Shown one piece after another: positions 7,008 through 15,317 of a DNA stretch of 33,610 nt. The translations under genes were made by a program, and so were the position numbers. The notes below the pieces were generated by a model. That model was not told the DNA's origin, did not search any database, and worked only from the letters and a program-made list of their open reading frames with translations. The stretch is taken from assembly GCA_002359025.1 (NCBI GenBank), contig DEPZ01000003.1, positions 20,996-54,605 on the forward strand. The letters run 5' to 3'. The stretch comes from Erysipelotrichaceae bacterium UBA3379 (GTDB lineage Bacteria > Bacillota_I > Bacilli_A > Erysipelotrichales > Coprobacillaceae). How positions within the stretch are numbered: the first letter of the stretch is position 1; every line of letters begins with the position of its first letter.

Positions 7008-7511
7008 TTAAATCCATTTTTTAATTTTTGTATCTTTTGATTTCAAGAAATCAACAAGTTGTTCTGGCTTAATTTTTAATGCATCTTTACGAATAACAGC
7101 AAAATGATTTCCACGTCCAAAAATCGTATATGTATTTTGTGTTTCTACAATACGTTTCATTGTGCTATATAGCATCTTTTCATCGCTTGCTGTAGTAGAA
7201 TTATGAATCGTTAATCCATCATCTATAAAGTTCAATATATAAATATGGCCTTCATCTTCCATTTCTTTTTTCAATTTTTTTATTTTTCTTTCTCTTAACC
7301 AAAACATTTCCACAATACAAAGAATTGCTAATGCAATCAATACGATAGAAATCACATATTCTTGAAGATACATATCAATACCTGCAAAAACAATTGCAAT
7401 GACCGCTGTGCAAAAAAGTAATATTTTTTGCCATGGGGCAAGCATATATTTCTTGAGTTCATCTAAAATGTCTTTGTCTACAATATTGTGACTAATTTGA
7501 ATACGTTTCAT
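7008..7511 (-). CDS. YcxB-like membrane protein
   Basis: A 167-residue protein. It has a short cytoplasmic N-terminus, two adjacent membrane helices (about residues 28-72) and a C-terminal soluble domain with alternating strands, resembling the YcxB family of PH-like domains (IYILNFIDDGLTI and TYTIFGRGNHFAVIRKDAL). No function is known for the family. A GGAGG site lies six bases before the ATG. It appears to be transcribed alone: about 60 bases separate it from the AEC gene, and about 90 bases with only a weak imperfect hairpin (around 6967-7011) lie downstream. Confidence 0.75.
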   Translation of the reverse strand: MKRIQISHNIVDKDILDELKKYMLAPWQKILLFCTAVIAIVFAGIDMYLQEYVISIVLIALAILCIVEMFWLRERKIKKLKKEMEDEGHIYILNFIDDGLTIHNSTTASDEKMLYSTMKRIVETQNTYTIFGRGNHFAVIRKDALKIKPEQLVDFLKSKDTKIKKWI

Positions 7512-7569
7512 ATTTAACCTCCATTTTACGACATATTATGAACATATATTATGACATGAATATTAACTT

Positions 7570-8499
7570 TTAAAAAATCTCATAGATCATAATCATAAGT
7601 GGCATTGTCACAATACACATGACTACAGACATTACATTAATCAAGCTCGTATATCCTGGATGCTTGTTATATAACTGTGCAAATTGGGTAATTGTTGCGG
7701 CTGCTGGTGCAGCAGCTGCTAAAATAGTAATCATTAAAATTTCATAAGCATAAGGATGTAATTGCATCATTCCTGAAAGATGGAAGATGACAATCATTAC
7801 CAAAGGATATACAATTAACCTTAATATACATATCAAATATGTACGTTTTTCTTCTAAAATATCTTTAAAATTCATATGACCTATTAACATCCCAATCACC
7901 AACATACTTAGTGGACCTACCATTGAACCTATACTCGATACAGTTGTTAATAAAATATCAGGTAACTGAATACGTGATAAAAATAGCACTATCCCAATAA
8001 ATATCGCGATAACATTAATATTGAGTATGATCTTTTTGATATCATATGTCTTTTCATTACATACTGTATTTTTACCATGTGTCCACAATAAAATTGTTTG
8101 TATCACAATATACCCACTTGTATAAAATACCCATTCAGGTCCCAAAACAGCACTGACCAAAGGAATAACAAGATTCCCTGCATTCGTATAAATAAGACTT
8201 GCTTTTTCTACTGGCATAAAATGAAAAACACTTGATAATAACTTTGTTAAAATCAAATAAACTATATGTACAAGAATAGCTCCCAAAAACGATAACATTA
8301 AACCTGTTAATTTATCTTGTGTTAATTCAATTTGAAAAGCATTCAAAATTGTACAAGGACAAACAACATACAAAACAAGCTTTGAAATCACTTTCCCATC
8401 ATCACTTGTAAGCAAATGTGTTTTAATCAAAAGACAACCCACAATAACAATAATAAATAAAGATAATATTTCTTTTGCTAATAAAAAACTTAACTCCAT
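7570..8499 (-). CDS. AEC family transporter
   Basis: A 309-residue membrane protein with about ten hydrophobic helices in two halves separated near residues 150-165. It has family features such as NAGNLVIPL in the first half, IGMLIGH before the loop, and a closing AAAPAAATITQFAQLY helix. AEC (auxin efflux carrier) proteins in bacteria include malate and other hydroxy-acid or dicarboxylate permeases. The ATG at 8499 is preferred because the 25 residues encoded upstream (to 8574) are charged, unlike the family, and lack a ribosome binding site. It is divergent from a lactate-dehydrogenase-like gene, which hints at a hydroxy-acid substrate. Confidence 0.85.
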   Translation of the reverse strand: MELSFLLAKEILSLFIIVIVGCLLIKTHLLTSDDGKVISKLVLYVVCPCTILNAFQIELTQDKLTGLMLSFLGAILVHIVYLILTKLLSSVFHFMPVEKASLIYTNAGNLVIPLVSAVLGPEWVFYTSGYIVIQTILLWTHGKNTVCNEKTYDIKKIILNINVIAIFIGIVLFLSRIQLPDILLTTVSSIGSMVGPLSMLVIGMLIGHMNFKDILEEKRTYLICILRLIVYPLVMIVIFHLSGMMQLHPYAYEILMITILAAAAPAAATITQFAQLYNKHPGYTSLINVMSVVMCIVTMPLMIMIYEIF

Positions 8500-8580
8500 A
8501 AGATTCACCCATACAAAGTATACTCTAAGATTCGATAAATCTCTTCTTTTTTCAAAAAAAGAAACATAGTCCATAATATA

Positions 8581-8589
8581 TGCTATAAT
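8581..8589 (+). promoter_or_regulatory. Extended -10 promoter of the hydroxyacid dehydrogenase gene
   Basis: TGC-TATAAT is an extended -10 element with no convincing -35 box. It lies 17 bases before the ATG, and the GAGGTGAG ribosome binding site lies between them. Confidence 0.55.
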
Positions 8590-8606
8590 GAACTCGAGGT
8601 GAGAAT

Positions 8607-9560
8607 ATGAATATACAGAAAAATAAAATTGTTATTATAGGCGCTGGAAATGTAGGCGTAAGTATCGCTTTTTGTTTAGTTAATCAAAGTTTATGTGATG
8701 AAATTTCATTAATAGATTTAAATGATGAAAAGGTCCTTGGAGAAGTCTTAGATTTATCGCAATGTATGGAATATATGAATAGAAATACAAAGATTACACA
8801 AGGAAGTTATGATGATTGTAAAGATGCAAGTATTGTCGTGATTAGTGCCAGTGTTCCAATGAAAAAAGATGAAAATGATCGTTTAAAGATGTTAGAACCA
8901 TCTAAAAAGGTAATGAAAAATATTGTGACACAAATCATGTCATCAGGATTTTCTGGACATTTAATTGTTGTCTCTAATCCAGTAGATATTATGACTTACT
9001 ATGCATACAAAATATCTGGTCTACCTGCGAATCAAGTTATAGGTACTGGAACAACACTAGATACAGCCAGACTCAAATATTTTATTGCAGAAAAAATAGA
9101 TGTTGATCCTAGAAGTGTTCATGCCTTTGTTATGGGAGAACATGGTGATAGTGAAATGATTCCATGGTCTTCAGTCCGTATTGGTGGAAAAGATATTTAT
9201 AGTGTTGTTAAAGATAATCAGGAACGTATCGGTGAAAATCCATATGATAAAATACATAAAGATACAATTCAAGCAGGTTGGGAGATTTTTAATAGAAAAG
9301 GAAATACATGTTATGGTATCGCTGCCTCAACTGTAGGTATTATTAAAACTATTTTACATAATGAAAATAAAATATTACCTGTATCAACATTATTAAAAGG
9401 AGAATATGGACAAAGTGATATTTTTATAAGTGTTCCTACAATCATTGATCGTACTGGTGCTAAAGAAATTGTAGAAATTAATTTAACACCTGAAGAATAT
9501 CAAGAATTCGAACGTTCATGTCAGCGTATCCATTCATTTTATGAATATCTTAACGACTAG
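8607..9560 (+). CDS. L-lactate / L-2-hydroxyacid dehydrogenase
   Basis: NAD-dependent dehydrogenase of the LDH/MDH superfamily, 317 residues. The Rossmann motif GAGNVG is near residue 13. VSNPVD, the TLDTAR segment (catalytic-site Asp and substrate Arg) and GEHGDSE with the catalytic His are all present. The mobile active-site loop reads SVPMKKDENDRL. The position that is Gln in lactate dehydrogenases and Arg in malate dehydrogenases is Met here, and the loop seems one residue longer than in typical bacterial Ldh. The enzyme may therefore prefer a larger or different 2-oxoacid, as in L-2-hydroxyisocaproate dehydrogenase. The GAGGTGAG site fixes the start. It is divergent from an AEC permease gene. 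Confidence 0.88.
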   Translation: MNIQKNKIVIIGAGNVGVSIAFCLVNQSLCDEISLIDLNDEKVLGEVLDLSQCMEYMNRNTKITQGSYDDCKDASIVVISASVPMKKDENDRLKMLEPSKKVMKNIVTQIMSSGFSGHLIVVSNPVDIMTYYAYKISGLPANQVIGTGTTLDTARLKYFIAEKIDVDPRSVHAFVMGEHGDSEMIPWSSVRIGGKDIYSVVKDNQERIGENPYDKIHKDTIQAGWEIFNRKGNTCYGIAASTVGIIKTILHNENKILPVSTLLKGEYGQSDIFISVPTIIDRTGAKEIVEINLTPEEYQEFERSCQRIHSFYEYLND

Positions 9561-9655
9561 AAATCATTATTCTTTCATATATTGGTAAATCAAATTTCTT
9601 CTTTTTAAAATAATAGAACTCAAAACCATAATCAATGTATAAAGGAGGATGCCAA

Positions 9656-10003
9656 ATGGCAAAATATAATTATCAAACACAAGGTGATTTTCAAGATTTA
9701 TGTAAGTATTTGAAAGATGAACTTATACGAACAAGTATGTCTGCATCATTAGAAGATGAAGAGTATTCATGCGTAAATAACGTAAATATTGCAACTCTTG
9801 TTTTCGAACGTTATAGCTATACTGGTGGTAATCGCTTAAGTTTAAATATAACCATCACAGAATATCAAAATGATATTCGAGTCACTGCGATTAGTTCAGG
9901 AGGAAGTCAAGGAACTTTCTTTAAGTTTAACACCCTAGGTGAAGAATCTTTTTTAAGTAAAATTGTAGAGGCATTAGATCGATACAAGAATAAAAGATAC
10001 TGA
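9656..10003 (+). CDS. DUF6054-like small protein
   Basis: A 115-residue soluble protein beginning MAKYNYQTQGDF. From memory it resembles DUF6054, on the basis of the VFERYSYTGGNRLSLNITI segment followed by TAISSGGSQGTFFKFNTLGEESFL. The family has no known function. The ATG at 9656 follows AAAGGAGG; an earlier in-frame ATG at 9635 lies upstream of that site and is not needed. It is separated from the dehydrogenase by 95 bases and followed by a strong terminator, so it is probably its own unit. Confidence 0.75.
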   Translation: MAKYNYQTQGDFQDLCKYLKDELIRTSMSASLEDEEYSCVNNVNIATLVFERYSYTGGNRLSLNITITEYQNDIRVTAISSGGSQGTFFKFNTLGEESFLSKIVEALDRYKNKRY

Positions 10004-10041
10004 TATTACTTTACTCAATGAACAATTATAACTTCTATAAT

Positions 10042-10071
10042 AAAAATAGAGTCGCGATTGACTCTATTTTT
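10042..10071. terminator. Bidirectional terminator
   Basis: AAAAATAGAGTC-GCGATT-GACTCTATTTTT is a perfect 12-bp stem with A-rich and T-rich ends. It lies between the convergent DUF6054-like and YhhN genes and can serve both strands. Confidence 0.88.
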
Positions 10072-10088
10072 TATTTACTTCCATTCAT

Positions 10089-10700
10089 TTAAAAAATGCT
10101 ATAAACAATTAAAAACATTCCCGCATAATAACAAGCCAAATTACAGAAACCTAAAACTTTTGATGGTTTTACAAACATATGAAACAACAAGATAATATCT
10201 GAAATAAAATAAAGTATAAAACCAATCATACTTAACAAAAACATTGGCGTTTCTATCATGACATAAGTCATAATAGAACTCGATAAAGCGAATGAAATCA
10301 TAAAAGCATACATATAAACAGGTATTCTTAATGTTTTAAATTCTATTTTCAATACATATTCTAAAAGACTAAAAACAAGCATGATACACATTGTTAGAAT
10401 CAATGTTGTCACTTGTATAGATTGAAAATGAGAAAAATAATAAACAAATAATATATTTCCTGCTAAAAAAGCTCCTAAACCATAAAGAAAATATTTTTCT
10501 TTTCTCATTGCCAATATCACATCACCGATTAAACACGCAAGAATTGCAGGTAACATAATCCACATATAATCTTGATGTGAGCTTTGTAATAATACAAACA
10601 AAAAGCCAAAACTCATCAATGCTTTTGTATAGACGTGTATTTTTGTATGTACTGTCAGTATCATGAGTACAAACAATAAACCATAAACAATAATGTTCAC
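10089..10700 (-). CDS. YhhN family membrane protein (lysoplasmalogenase-like)
   Basis: A 203-residue protein with about eight membrane helices. The two acidic motifs of the YhhN/TMEM86 family are visible: IGDVILA near residue 58 and ISDIILL near residue 166. Characterised members hydrolyse the vinyl-ether bond of lysoplasmalogens. Plasmalogens occur in many anaerobic bacteria, so the activity is plausible but not shown. The start is a GTG at 10700, supported by AAGGAGG five bases upstream; the ATG overlapping it by one base runs directly into TGA. It lies ten bases after lrgB and may belong to that operon. Confidence 0.82.
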   Translation of the reverse strand: MNIIVYGLLFVLMILTVHTKIHVYTKALMSFGFLFVLLQSSHQDYMWIMLPAILACLIGDVILAMRKEKYFLYGLGAFLAGNILFVYYFSHFQSIQVTTLILTMCIMLVFSLLEYVLKIEFKTLRIPVYMYAFMISFALSSSIMTYVMIETPMFLLSMIGFILYFISDIILLFHMFVKPSKVLGFCNLACYYAGMFLIVYSIF

Positions 10701-10710
10701 ATTTTCCTCC

Positions 10711-11403
10711 TTAAAATAAACTTGCTAGAATTGGAGCTAAAATGACTGTAAAAACTCCTGCTATTACAATTGATAAACTACTCATTGCCCCTTCTATTTC
10801 ACCGAATTCTAAAGCTTTAGCTGTTCCTATCGCATGCGCACTATTTCCACATGCAAGTCCAATCGCAACTGGATGATGTATAGAAAACATTTTAAATACC
10901 GGCTTAGAAATCACTGCACCAAGTATACCAGTTATGATAACAAGTCCAACTGTAATTGTAGAATTTCCTTGTATCAATTCTGATACCCCAATAGCAATTG
11001 CGGTAGTAATTGATTTAGGTAACATTGAAAATAATAATGTATCATTTGCATGAAATAACATACAAATCAATACAATACATAACATTCCTGCAATACAACC
11101 ACTTAATATACTCACGATAATTGCATCAAAATGCTTAAATAAAATTTGGCTCTGCTTATACAAAGGAACAGCCAAACAAACTGTAGAAGGTGTCAGCAAA
11201 AACGTAATATACTTAGCTCCTTCATTATATGTTTGATAATCTATATGAAAGACAATCAAAACAGTAATAGACATCAGTGCACTTATTAATAAAGGATTAA
11301 TAAGTGGATGATTGATTTTCTTTCTTATTTGAACTGCTAGCCAATAAGTCAATAAACTCAAGACAATTCCAAAATAAGCTGTTTGATTCAATATATTATT
11401 CAT
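10711..11403 (-). CDS. lrgB: LrgB/CidB family protein
   Basis: A 230-residue membrane protein with about seven helices and the conserved LPKSITTAIAIGVSE and GNSAHAIGTAKALE segments of the LrgB family. With LrgA it forms a membrane system linked to autolysis control in staphylococci and to pyruvate or glycolate-type transport in other bacteria and chloroplasts. ATG at 11403 follows AAGGAAGG; the frame extending to 11424 lies upstream of that site. The start overlaps the lrgA stop by eight bases, so the pair is translationally coupled. A LytR-type regulator is not present in the window. Confidence 0.92.
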   Translation of the reverse strand: MNNILNQTAYFGIVLSLLTYWLAVQIRKKINHPLINPLLISALMSITVLIVFHIDYQTYNEGAKYITFLLTPSTVCLAVPLYKQSQILFKHFDAIIVSILSGCIAGMLCIVLICMLFHANDTLLFSMLPKSITTAIAIGVSELIQGNSTITVGLVIITGILGAVISKPVFKMFSIHHPVAIGLACGNSAHAIGTAKALEFGEIEGAMSSLSIVIAGVFTVILAPILASLF

Positions 11404-11752
11404 TTTTTCCTTCCTTTCTAGCAATCATAAATTGAGCAACTTTTCCTGTAGTCACCATAACAATGATTGTACTCACAACCAGTACCACAATAATAACCAC
11501 AATATCACTAAGCAACTCATTACCTACATTCATTAAACTGACTGCTGAAGGAACAAACAAAACCGGCATAATCAGTATTAACCAATCTGCCACTTCTTCT
11601 ATATCTCTTAGCTTCAATAGCCCTGTAAATAAACATACAAGCAAAATAAAAAGTCCATAAACACTTGCTGGTATTGGAAGTGGTAACAAACTTAGCAATT
11701 CACCTATAAAAGAAATAAACATAATAATTAAAAATTGATGAACATATTTCAT
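11396..11752 (-). CDS. lrgA: LrgA/CidA family holin-like protein
   Basis: A 118-residue protein with four membrane helices and the family segments LPLPIPASVYGL and LILIMPVLFVPSAVSLMN. It is the partner of LrgB. The start at 11752 has AAGGAGG five bases upstream; an upstream in-frame ATG at 11770 overlaps the -10 box and is unlikely. A TATAAT (minus strand, 11769-11774) just ahead of the ribosome binding site is the likely -10 of the promoter, although no good -35 is seen, which would suit an activator-dependent promoter. Confidence 0.92.
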   Translation of the reverse strand: MKYVHQFLIIMFISFIGELLSLLPLPIPASVYGLFILLVCLFTGLLKLRDIEEVADWLILIMPVLFVPSAVSLMNVGNELLSDIVVIIVVLVVSTIIVMVTTGKVAQFMIARKEGKNE

Positions 11753-11822
11753 ATTAACCTCCTTGCACATTATATCACTTTTTTTATGAAAGAAAACATC
11801 AAACTGTATGTATTTTCATAAA

Positions 11823-11854
11823 TTATAAAACACATGTTTCCATGTGTTTTATAA
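11823..11854 (-). terminator. Terminator of the ribonucleotide reductase operon
   Basis: TTATAAAACACATG-TTTC-CATGTGTTTTATAA is a perfect 14-bp stem. The stop codon of the beta subunit lies within its proximal arm, and a T-rich tract follows on the minus strand. Confidence 0.82.
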
Positions 11855-12889
11855 ATCATCTTCAATTGCACTTGATTTGGCATATGCTGTAGATTTAGCT
11901 TCAAAAAAATCTGTCTTAATTGCATTGGCATTACTATAGTAAGTTAACCATTTCATAGATTCTGGTTCATTATCATAACCTGGATACAATTCACCAAAAT
12001 GTAAAGATTGAGATCTTAAATTCCCTAAATATTTAATATAGTCATGTACCATTGTCATTGTTAATCCTTCTATTTGATCACCTATAACATAGTTTGCCCA
12101 TTCTATTTCTTCTTCAACCCCACGTTTTAACATACTTTTATATTCTTCTATCTTATCAGGAGTAAAGAGTTCTGGTTCTTCTTTTTGTAATTCTAAAATA
12201 ATATTTCTAAATAACCAAAGATGGGTGTTTTCATCTCTATTAATATAACGAATTTCTTGTGCTGAACCAGGCATTTTAGAATGTCTAGCTAAATTATAGA
12301 AAAACATAAAGCCAGAATAGAAATAAATTCCTTCTAGTATATAATTTGCAATCAATGTCTTCATTAAATGAAAACGATCCTGATGTTGGATAAATGCATT
12401 ATATTGTTCACCTATAAATTCATTACGCTTTAAAAGATGTTCATCATATTTCCAATAGTATAAAATTTCATCACGCTTAGCAGGTGAGCAAATACTATCT
12501 AGCATATAACTATAGCTTTGTGAATGTACGGCTTCTTGAAATGCTTGGATAGTTAAACAAAGATTCACTTCATTTGCTGTAATATATTCTCCTACATGAG
12601 GAAGATTGGCTGTTTGTATAGAATCTAGAAAAACAAGAAATGATAAGATTTTATCATAAGCTGTTCTCTCTTCTTCACTTAAAAGACGATAATCTTTAAT
12701 ATCCTGAGTAAGATTAATTTCTTCTGGAATCCAGAAATTATTCATTGCTTGGCGATACCAATCACTTGCCCATGCATATTTCATATTATTAAAATCATTC
12801 AAGTTTGTCGTATTTCCATTAATCATACGACGTTTTCTTACATCTATATCACCTGATGCATTAAATAATGCTTTCTTTTGTAAATCCAT
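11849..12889 (-). CDS. nrdB: Class I ribonucleotide reductase beta subunit
   Basis: The radical-generating subunit that makes deoxyribonucleotides with NrdA; 346 residues. All expected dimetal ligands are visible in order from the start at 12889: Asp89 (FLDSIQ), Glu119 and His122 (QEAVH), Glu186 (YILEG), Glu220 and His223 (DENTH). The radical tyrosine is Tyr126 (HSQSY), seven residues after Glu119 as in E. coli NrdB, so it is a tyrosyl-radical enzyme and not a class Ic type. The C-terminal tail ends AIEDDL, the probable NrdA docking peptide. ATG at 12889 follows AGGAGGG. No nrdI or nrdH lies beside it, which argues against a standard class Ib cluster. Confidence 0.92.
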   Translation of the reverse strand: MDLQKKALFNASGDIDVRKRRMINGNTTNLNDFNNMKYAWASDWYRQAMNNFWIPEEINLTQDIKDYRLLSEEERTAYDKILSFLVFLDSIQTANLPHVGEYITANEVNLCLTIQAFQEAVHSQSYSYMLDSICSPAKRDEILYYWKYDEHLLKRNEFIGEQYNAFIQHQDRFHLMKTLIANYILEGIYFYSGFMFFYNLARHSKMPGSAQEIRYINRDENTHLWLFRNIILELQKEEPELFTPDKIEEYKSMLKRGVEEEIEWANYVIGDQIEGLTMTMVHDYIKYLGNLRSQSLHFGELYPGYDNEPESMKWLTYYSNANAIKTDFFEAKSTAYAKSSAIEDDL

Positions 12890-12899
12890 AACTTCCCTC

Positions 12900-15176
12900 C
12901 TATGCACTACAAGATTCACACTCTTCAACTTCTAATGATTGACTTCTTACATAATATAATGTTTTCACACCTTTTTCATAAGCTCGTATATATAAATTTA
13001 ACAGTTTTCTAAATGTAAACTCTTGTGTCATATAAATATTGACTGATTGAGATTGATCAATATGTCTTTGTCTAATACTTGCTGCATCAATTATCCAATT
13101 TTGCTCAATATGATGTGCATTTTTATATAACCAGAATGTACTCATATTTAAATCTGGAGCGACTCTTGTCATCATTTGACCTTTTTTCTCTTCTATATAA
13201 AACTTTTTCATAATAGGATCAACTGCAGCTGTTGTTCCTGCAATAATAGAAGTTGAACTTGTTGGAGCAATAGCAAGTAAATAGCCATTTCTTAATCCAT
13301 ATTGATGAATATCTTTTTGTAATGATTGCCATTTTTCACCTTGATAATGTCTTTTTGCAAAGTACTCTCCTGTATCAAAATCACTTCCTTTGAAATAATC
13401 ATAAGATCCTTTTTCTTTGGCTAATAACATGGAAGCCTCTAATGTATAATAATTGATTTTTTCATATAATTGATCAACAAAATCTAAATGTTCCTGACTT
13501 TCAAATGTCATCCCTAATTTAACTAACATATGATGATACCCACTTGTTCCAAGTCCAATTGGACGATATTGTTGATTTGTAATTTTAGCAAATGGTATTG
13601 GATAATAATTTAAATCAATAACATTATCTAGTGCCCTTACAACAGTATGAATAATATGTCTTAATTCATGATCATCCAACACATTCATACGCCCTAATGT
13701 CAAAGAAGCCAAATTACATACAACAAAATCACCTGGGCGTGTCTTTTCAACAACAATATCTTCACCATCAATTTGCATAATCTCTGCCTCTTCAATAGAC
13801 ATAGCTTTCATATTTTGGGCAATTTCACTACATAAATTACTACAATAAATCATACCTTCATGATTATTTGGATTCATATAATTAACAATATCACGATTAA
13901 ATGCAAAAGGTGTTCCTGTTTCAACCAATGATTTAATAATCAAACGAACAACTTCCTTTACACTCATCACACGCTTAGAAATACGCTTATCTTTTACACA
14001 ATCATAGTATTTCTCTTCCCATTCATCTCCAAAAGTATCTTCTAAACGATATCCTTTGACTTCATAAATTTCATGTGGACACATCATATACCACGAAGCA
14101 TCAAGATCATTTTTTGCAAGTTTCCAAAACAGATCAGGATAACATACACCCGGGAAAATATCATGTGCTTTCATACGATCATCACCATTATTTGTTTTTA
14201 ATTGCAAAAATTCAGGCAAATCTTTATGCCATGCATCTAGATATACAGCTGCCGCACCCTGTCTTACACCTAATTGATCGACTGCAGTAGCAGTATCATT
14301 CACCAGTTTAATCCAACGTATAACACCACCCGCTGCACCTTTGAATCCTCTTATTGTACTGCCATTGGCACGAACCTTTCCAAAATAAAGACCCATACCT
14401 CCTCCAAATTTAGACACTTTCGCAAAATTATCTATACTCTTATAAATACCTGCAAGAGAATCATCAACTGTATCAATAAAGCATGAACTCATTTGATGAT
14501 AAGGTTTTCTTGCATTAGACATGGTTGGTGTTGCCATTGTGACTTTTAATGTACTTAAAATATCATATATATCTTTTGCATATTTGACCTTTTCTTTTTC
14601 CTTCATCGCTAAATGCATTGAAATTGCCATATACATTTCTTGTGGCTTTTCTAAAACAACTCGCTCTTTATTTTGAATAAGATAACGCTTATAAACGAGT
14701 TCTAAACCACTATATGTCATAAGATAATCTCTTGAATAATCCATATAACTTTCTAATTCATCTATTTCTTGCTTATTATAAGCTTCTAACAAATACTTTC
14801 CATATAGATTTTCATTTGTTAAAAATTGCATTTTTTCATAAAATGAAGATATATTCTGTTTACTCATGATATTATCAACAGATTGTTGAATATAATAACT
14901 CAAAAATCTTGATGTTATCATTTCCCATAACGGAGCATCTTTACTTACCAACTCTACTCCAGCCTTCATTAATATCTTAAACACTTCTTCTTGAGACATA
15001 TTCTTCTTATAAAAAGACTTTAACTTTTCTTCTAATAAACGTAAATCATAAATATCTTCTGGAAAATCTTCTTGAATTTTATATAAAATATCATAAAAAT
15101 CATTTTCCTGTAACATATTCACTAATCTATCAATAACTTCTCTTTGATAATGATCATTTCTTGTTTGTATTTGCAT
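12900..15176 (-). CDS. nrdA: Class I ribonucleotide reductase alpha subunit
   Basis: The catalytic subunit, 758 residues. Active-site residues are present: Cys232 and Cys487 as the redox pair (SSCFI and VVCNLAS), Asn447, the radical Cys449 and Glu451 (SNLCSE), and the radical-transfer pair Tyr741-Tyr742 (TLYYVRS). The tail ends in CESCSA, the CxxC that exchanges with thioredoxin or glutaredoxin. The first 95 residues align with the ATP-cone region of E. coli NrdA around VELVSKDAP. The expected start of the cone (a V-KRDG-type nucleotide-binding motif) is replaced by QTRNDHYQREVIDRL, so the activity site may be non-functional. It lies ten bases upstream of nrdB, and a GAGGTG site precedes the start. 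Confidence 0.93.
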   Translation of the reverse strand: MQIQTRNDHYQREVIDRLVNMLQENDFYDILYKIQEDFPEDIYDLRLLEEKLKSFYKKNMSQEEVFKILMKAGVELVSKDAPLWEMITSRFLSYYIQQSVDNIMSKQNISSFYEKMQFLTNENLYGKYLLEAYNKQEIDELESYMDYSRDYLMTYSGLELVYKRYLIQNKERVVLEKPQEMYMAISMHLAMKEKEKVKYAKDIYDILSTLKVTMATPTMSNARKPYHQMSSCFIDTVDDSLAGIYKSIDNFAKVSKFGGGMGLYFGKVRANGSTIRGFKGAAGGVIRWIKLVNDTATAVDQLGVRQGAAAVYLDAWHKDLPEFLQLKTNNGDDRMKAHDIFPGVCYPDLFWKLAKNDLDASWYMMCPHEIYEVKGYRLEDTFGDEWEEKYYDCVKDKRISKRVMSVKEVVRLIIKSLVETGTPFAFNRDIVNYMNPNNHEGMIYCSNLCSEIAQNMKAMSIEEAEIMQIDGEDIVVEKTRPGDFVVCNLASLTLGRMNVLDDHELRHIIHTVVRALDNVIDLNYYPIPFAKITNQQYRPIGLGTSGYHHMLVKLGMTFESQEHLDFVDQLYEKINYYTLEASMLLAKEKGSYDYFKGSDFDTGEYFAKRHYQGEKWQSLQKDIHQYGLRNGYLLAIAPTSSTSIIAGTTAAVDPIMKKFYIEEKKGQMMTRVAPDLNMSTFWLYKNAHHIEQNWIIDAASIRQRHIDQSQSVNIYMTQEFTFRKLLNLYIRAYEKGVKTLYYVRSQSLEVEECESCSA

Positions 15177-15251
15177 ATTCTAACACCTCTTTATGCATTC
15201 TAGCACAAGTCAGTTCAAGCTATCCAATATAATGCTTTTTTTATTTCTTTT

Positions 15252-15287
15252 ATAACATAATTAGATTTTTTGATTATCTTATGTTAT
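15252..15287. promoter_or_regulatory. Inverted repeat in the nrdAB / transporter divergent region
   Basis: ATAACATAA (15252-15260) and TTATGTTAT (15279-15287) are perfect 9-base arms 18 bases apart. The right arm overlaps the proposed -10 box of the transporter gene and the left arm lies just upstream of its -35. This is the position of a repressor operator. Which regulator binds is unknown. Confidence 0.45.
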
Positions 15288-15290
15288 GAT
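15261..15290 (+). promoter_or_regulatory. Possible promoter of the ArsP_2-type transporter
   Basis: TTAGAT (15261-15266) and TATGAT (15285-15290) are separated by 18 bases; the ATG follows 27 bases later behind AAGGAGGT. Confidence 0.45.
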
Positions 15291-15317
15291 ATAACCACTT
15301 TGAAATAAGGAGGTACT

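Noticed and set aside
6967..7011. Terminator of the YcxB-like gene
   Set aside because: The arms GCATACTT and AAGGTATGT need a bulge and leave a loop of over 20 bases, so the hairpin is too weak to call.
8500..8574. Longer N-terminus for the AEC transporter
   Set aside because: The added 25 residues are charged, unlike the family, and no ribosome binding site precedes the ATG at 8574.
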